Positions 6,248-9,158 of a stretch of 9,158 nucleotides of DNA are shown here, piece by piece (the stretch's first letter is position 1; each line of letters starts with the position of its first letter). Position numbers and translations under genes: made by a program. The stretch lies in the NCBI GenBank assembly GCA_021799555.1, contig JAJZAG010000141.1, positions 1 to 9,158 on the forward strand, given 5' to 3'. This DNA is from Deltaproteobacteria bacterium. GTDB lineage: Bacteria; Desulfobacterota; Binatia; Binatales; Binataceae. The notes below the pieces were generated by a model that had not been told where the DNA came from, searched no databases, and saw only the letters and a program-made list of their open reading frames with translations.

Positions 6248-7000
6248 ATGCCGACTTATCTGCCGGCGATACCCGCACCGAGGTGGCAGGATGTTCTCGA
6301 TGTCCTGATCGTCGCCTACGTAATCTACCGGATTGCGCTCTTGATCCGAGGCACGCGCACGATGCAGATGGTGCTCGGGCTGGTGATCGTCGGGGTCGCG
6401 TTCGTCGCCTCGCAGGTTTTGGGGTTGTTCACGCTCAACTGGCTCCTGAACAACTTCCTCGGCTCCTTGTTCGTGATTATCGTCGTGATCTTTCAGGCCG
6501 ACATCCGCCGCGCGCTGACACGAGTTGGCGCGCAATCGTTTTTCGGACCGCGCGCTCCCGCCTCGAGCGCCGCCGAAGAGCTGACCACGGCGGCGGCGTG
6601 GCTGGCGGCGCGGCGCATTGGCGCGCTGATCGTGATCGAGCAGGAAGACGGCCTCAACGAATTCATGGAGAGCGGCCGGCTAATCTATGGAAAGGTCTCG
6701 CCCGAACTTATCGAGACGATTTTCATGCGCGGCTCGCCGCTTCACGACGGCGCGGTGATAATCAAGGGCGACCAGATTCTGGCGGCCGCCTGCGTGCTGC
6801 CGCTGTCGTCGAATCCGAATGTCAGCCTCGCCCTCGGCACGCGGCATCGCGCCGCCATTGGGATGACCGAAGACTCCGACGCGATCGTGCTGGTCGTCTC
6901 GGAAGAGGACGGAACCATCTCGATCGCGCGGGAGGGCAAGTTGGAACGCGGTCTCGATCCGGCGGCCGTTCTAAGCACGCTGCGGAGTTTGCCCGCGTGA
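6248..7000 (+). CDS. cdaA: Membrane-bound diadenylate cyclase CdaA (c-di-AMP synthase)
   Basis: CdaA (also called DacA or YbbP) condenses two ATP to the second messenger cyclic di-AMP, which controls potassium and osmolyte transport and cell-wall homeostasis. The 250 residues show the family layout. Three membrane helices lie at about 17-33, 39-58 and 66-83, joined by the conserved RGTRTMQMVLGL and TLNWLLNNF segments. A short linker (FFGPRAP region) then leads to the cytoplasmic DAC domain. The catalytic motifs are intact: SPLHDGAVII with DGA at 167-169, and GTRHRAAIG with RHR at 199-201, followed by SDAIVLVVSEE. The FQADIRRAL segment after helix 3 reads FQ-P-E in many relatives. The start has AGGA seven bases upstream and overlaps nothing. 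cdaR and glmM follow directly, the same order as in Firmicutes, where both products bind CdaA and modulate it. An active cyclase is expected. Confidence 0.96.
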   Translation: MPTYLPAIPAPRWQDVLDVLIVAYVIYRIALLIRGTRTMQMVLGLVIVGVAFVASQVLGLFTLNWLLNNFLGSLFVIIVVIFQADIRRALTRVGAQSFFGPRAPASSAAEELTTAAAWLAARRIGALIVIEQEDGLNEFMESGRLIYGKVSPELIETIFMRGSPLHDGAVIIKGDQILAAACVLPLSSNPNVSLALGTRHRAAIGMTEDSDAIVLVVSEEDGTISIAREGKLERGLDPAAVLSTLRSLPA

Positions 7001-7038
7001 GCAAGGTCGTGCGCAGATACGGACGCGGCGGCAAGTGA
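6997..7038 (+). other. 13-codon basic mini-ORF bridging cdaA and cdaR
   Basis: A GTG at 6997 overlaps the cdaA TGA (GTGA). It opens a 13-codon frame, VSKVVRRYGRGGK, whose TGA stop at 7036-7038 overlaps the cdaR ATG at 7038 as TGATG. GGAG at 6984-6987 lies nine bases before the GTG, a better ribosome binding site than any I see for cdaR itself. It could let ribosomes step from cdaA to cdaR. It may equally be the chance end of the out-of-frame open stretch across cdaA, so this is a candidate rather than a called gene. Confidence 0.22.
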
Positions 7039-8015
7039 TGGACCGATTGCGAAAGATGTTGGACTTCGGCGAGCTGCGAAAGCGTCTTGGCCGCAACGCG
7101 GGGCTCCGCATGATCTCGGTCCTGCTCGCGATCGGGCTCTGGATGTTCGTCAACGCGGGACAGCGCAACGCCGTCACGACTCTTGTCGTCCCGATCAGCT
7201 ACCGCTCGCTGCCTCCGGGCTACGTCATAATCAATCATCCGCCCGACTTCGTGAAGATCGAAGTAACCGGAGTGCGCACTCTCCTGTCGCTGCTCGATCC
7301 CGAGCGGCTGACCGTCAAGCTCGACCTGACTGGAGTGCCGCTGGGAAATTCCGATTTCAAGATTTCCGCCAACCTGTTCAATGTCGGTCCGCGAGTCACC
7401 GTTACCCGGATCACCCCCGACGACGCGCGCATCGATATCGATCGGGTGATCAGTCGCGATCTGCCAGTGCATCTTAATCTCGCCGGACCGGTCGCCCGGG
7501 GTTATCAGATCGACTCGGTCGAAATTCAGCCCGCCACGATATCGGTCAGCGGGCCGAGCCGGTACGTCGCGCCCCTGACGCACGCGGAAACGGAACCCAT
7601 CGACGTCCACGGCGCCCAAGCCGACGTCGAACGCGTGGTCGGTATCCAGGACCTGCCCTTCGGCGTGCGGACGAGTGTGACGCGAGTGCTGGCGAAGGTG
7701 GATATCGGCGCTGAAATCGCCAGCCGCGAGTTTCGCGACGTGACCGTCCAGGTGCGCGACACCGATTTCAAGTCCCGCGTCGAACCCGGCAAAGCCACGA
7801 TCACGCTGCGCGGACCGATCCTCAAGCTCGCCAGCCTCAACCCCAAAGGGATAGTCTATGTGGACGCGCAGGGCGGAGAGCCGGGCCTGCGCGTGCTGCC
7901 GCTCGAGGTCGATCTGCCCGACGGTATGCAGCTCGTCAAACAACAACCAGCCAAGGTTAGACTGAGGATTTATCGCGAGAAACGGCCGGACGCACCCGAT
8001 GGGAAAGCATCGTAA
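7038..8015 (+). CDS. cdaR: YbbR-domain protein, CdaA partner/regulator CdaR
   Basis: This 325-residue protein has a short basic cytoplasmic N-terminus and one membrane helix at about 22-40 (MISVLLAIGLWMFVNAG), which probably acts as an uncleaved anchor. An extracytoplasmic region of about three YbbR-type beta repeats follows (about 46-136, 141-225 and 231-313). Each repeat has the pattern of a V-x-V/I strand, a G-Y or similar turn, then a ValThr/SerGly-Pro/Val segment such as VKIEVTGVR, ISVSGPSRY and ITLRGPILK. In Firmicutes the homologue binds CdaA across the membrane and tunes c-di-AMP output, and four repeats are common there. Repeat number and residue ranges are read by eye. The GTG at 7035 is an in-frame alternative start. 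No strong Shine-Dalgarno is visible, so translation may be coupled to cdaA. The last 17 bases overlap glmM. Confidence 0.9.
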   Translation: MDRLRKMLDFGELRKRLGRNAGLRMISVLLAIGLWMFVNAGQRNAVTTLVVPISYRSLPPGYVIINHPPDFVKIEVTGVRTLLSLLDPERLTVKLDLTGVPLGNSDFKISANLFNVGPRVTVTRITPDDARIDIDRVISRDLPVHLNLAGPVARGYQIDSVEIQPATISVSGPSRYVAPLTHAETEPIDVHGAQADVERVVGIQDLPFGVRTSVTRVLAKVDIGAEIASREFRDVTVQVRDTDFKSRVEPGKATITLRGPILKLASLNPKGIVYVDAQGGEPGLRVLPLEVDLPDGMQLVKQQPAKVRLRIYREKRPDAPDGKAS

Positions 8016-9158
8016 ACTCTTTGGCACTGACGGCGTGCGCGGCGTCGCCAACCTCGAGCCGATCACCTCCGAGACCGCGCTCAAGCTCGGCCGCGCGCTC
8101 GCCTTCGTGTTCCGCAACTCGACCGGACGCCATCGCCGGATCCTCATTGGCAAAGACACCCGCCTGTCGGGCTATATGCTCGAAACCGCGATGGCGTCGG
8201 GGATCTGCTCGATGGGCGTGGATGTGTGGCTGGTCGGACCGCTGCCGACGCCGGGAATCGCATTCCTGACCCGCGGCATGCGCGCCGATGCCGGAGTCGT
8301 GATTTCGGCGTCGCACAACCCTTTCCAGGACAACGGAATCAAGTTTTTCTCGCGCGACGGCTTCAAACTCGACGATGCCACCGAGCGTCGAATCGAGGAG
8401 CTCGTCGCTGACGACGCCGCCCTTTCGGGCCATCGCGCTCTTAATGCCGATATCGGCAAGGCCGCGCGAATCGACGATGCGCTCGCCCGCTACCTGATGT
8501 TCCTCAAGGGATGCGTGCCGCGCACCGTTTCGCTCGAAGGTCTCAAGGTCGTAATCGATTGCGCCAACGGCGCCGCTTACAAGGTCGGTCCCGATCTTCT
8601 CGAAGAGCTGGGCGCCGAGGTGGTCGCGATCAACGCGGACCCCAACGGCATCAACATCAACCACGAGTGCGGAGCGGTACATCTGGACGCGCTCCGCGCC
8701 GCCGTCGATCGCGAACACGCCCAGGTTGGAATCGCCCTCGACGGGGACGGCGACCGCGCGATGCTCCTCGACGAACAGGGTCTTGTCTTTGACGGCGACG
8801 ACGCGATGGCGCTTCTGGGCATCCGGATGGCCGCGCAGGGACGGCTCGCGGGCAACACCGTCGTCGCAACAGTCCTGTCGAATTTCGGCCTCGAGCAGGC
8901 GCTCAGCCGCGCCGGCATAAACCTGGTGCGCACGGAGGTTGGCGACCCCGCCGTGGCGCGCGAGATGCGCTCGAATTCATACAACCTCGGCGGCGAACAA
9001 TCGGGCCACATCATCTGCCTGGATTACGCGACGACCGGCGACGGGTTGCTTACCGCGCTGCTGATCCTCACCCTCATGGTCGAGAGCGGAAAACCGCTCA
9101 GCGAGTTGCGCGCGATGCGCCGCGTGCCGCAGACCATGAAAAACATCACGGTGACCGC
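7999..9158 (+). CDS. glmM: Phosphoglucosamine mutase, 3' end missing
   Basis: GlmM interconverts glucosamine-6-phosphate and glucosamine-1-phosphate, the step feeding UDP-GlcNAc for peptidoglycan and LPS. The gene runs off the window after 386 complete codons of an expected 445-450. Visible motifs are KLFGTDGVRG (6-15), the phosphoserine loop ISASHNPFQDNGIKFF with catalytic Ser105 (102-117), IDCANGAA (186-193), the metal-binding DGDGDR (248-253) and the sugar-binding GGEQSGH (331-337), then TTGDGLLTALL. Domains 1-3 are essentially complete and the missing part is the C-terminal phosphate-binding domain. The segment VGDPAVAREM (314-323) replaces the VGDRYV form common in GlmM. The ATG at 7999 overlaps the end of cdaR by 17 bases in another frame, which implies translational coupling. 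No good Shine-Dalgarno is visible. In Bacillus and relatives GlmM binds CdaA and inhibits it, so its place here fits a shared regulatory unit. Confidence 0.96.
   Translation, partial: MGKHRKLFGTDGVRGVANLEPITSETALKLGRALAFVFRNSTGRHRRILIGKDTRLSGYMLETAMASGICSMGVDVWLVGPLPTPGIAFLTRGMRADAGVVISASHNPFQDNGIKFFSRDGFKLDDATERRIEELVADDAALSGHRALNADIGKAARIDDALARYLMFLKGCVPRTVSLEGLKVVIDCANGAAYKVGPDLLEELGAEVVAINADPNGININHECGAVHLDALRAAVDREHAQVGIALDGDGDRAMLLDEQGLVFDGDDAMALLGIRMAAQGRLAGNTVVATVLSNFGLEQALSRAGINLVRTEVGDPAVAREMRSNSYNLGGEQSGHIICLDYATTGDGLLTALLILTLMVESGKPLSELRAMRRVPQTMKNITVT

Noticed and set aside
6283..7038. 251-codon same-strand open frame overlapping cdaA
   Set aside because: It is an Arg-rich, out-of-frame shadow of cdaA. 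Only its last 13 codons, between cdaA and cdaR, were kept as a candidate mini-ORF.
6822..8159. 445-codon open frame on the minus strand across cdaA, cdaR and glmM
   Set aside because: It is fully antisense to three genes with clear family motifs. The translation is low-complexity His/Asp/Arg-rich with no recognisable domain, which is the usual shadow of GC-rich coding DNA.

Overview
The window is GC-rich (roughly 60-65% by eye) and fully occupied by bacterial chromosomal genes, all reading on the + strand. In order they are: the 3' part of an arnD-like deformylase gene, a short-chain dehydrogenase/reductase (SDR), tilS, ftsH, folP, cdaA, cdaR (ybbR) and the 5' part of glmM. I see no tRNA, rRNA, CRISPR array, insertion sequence or phage gene. 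The run tilS-ftsH-folP-cdaA-cdaR-glmM is a housekeeping order familiar from deltaproteobacterial (Desulfobacterota-type) genomes. Together with an ArnD-type lipid A modification gene it points to a Gram-negative, diderm bacterium of that kind or a related uncultured lineage such as Binatota. This placement is an inference from gene order and protein style, not from a marker search.

Layout. Positions 3-740 hold the end of the arnD-like gene, which probably closes an upstream operon. The 125-base gap to 866 carries a small hairpin around the arnD stop, a perfect TATAAT box and a perfect AGGAGG ribosome binding site, and it leads into the SDR gene (866-1642). Between the SDR gene and tilS (1643-1808) no gene is visible, but there is a GC-rich hairpin just after the SDR stop and then a perfect 13-bp inverted repeat. 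From tilS (1809-3230) onward the genes are tightly packed. Gaps are 45 and about 59 bases, then 9 bases between folP and cdaA and 37 between cdaA and cdaR. cdaR and glmM overlap by 17 bases. No terminator is apparent after 1809, so a single operon is likely.

How the genes fit together. TilS makes the lysidine needed to read AUA codons. FtsH is the membrane quality-control protease. FolP makes dihydropteroate for folate. CdaA synthesises cyclic di-AMP at the membrane, CdaR is its membrane-anchored extracytoplasmic partner, and GlmM supplies glucosamine-1-phosphate for peptidoglycan and LPS. In Firmicutes CdaA, CdaR and GlmM form a physical and regulatory complex, and the same trio appears here in the same order, so c-di-AMP signalling tied to cell-wall precursor supply is probably present in this Gram-negative.

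The window is mostly conserved core genome and I do not find a convincing new system. The points most worth a second look are small. They are the long perfect hairpin upstream of tilS, a 13-codon basic mini-ORF that bridges the cdaA stop and the cdaR start, uncertain start sites for folP and ftsH, and local departures from family consensus in FolP and GlmM.
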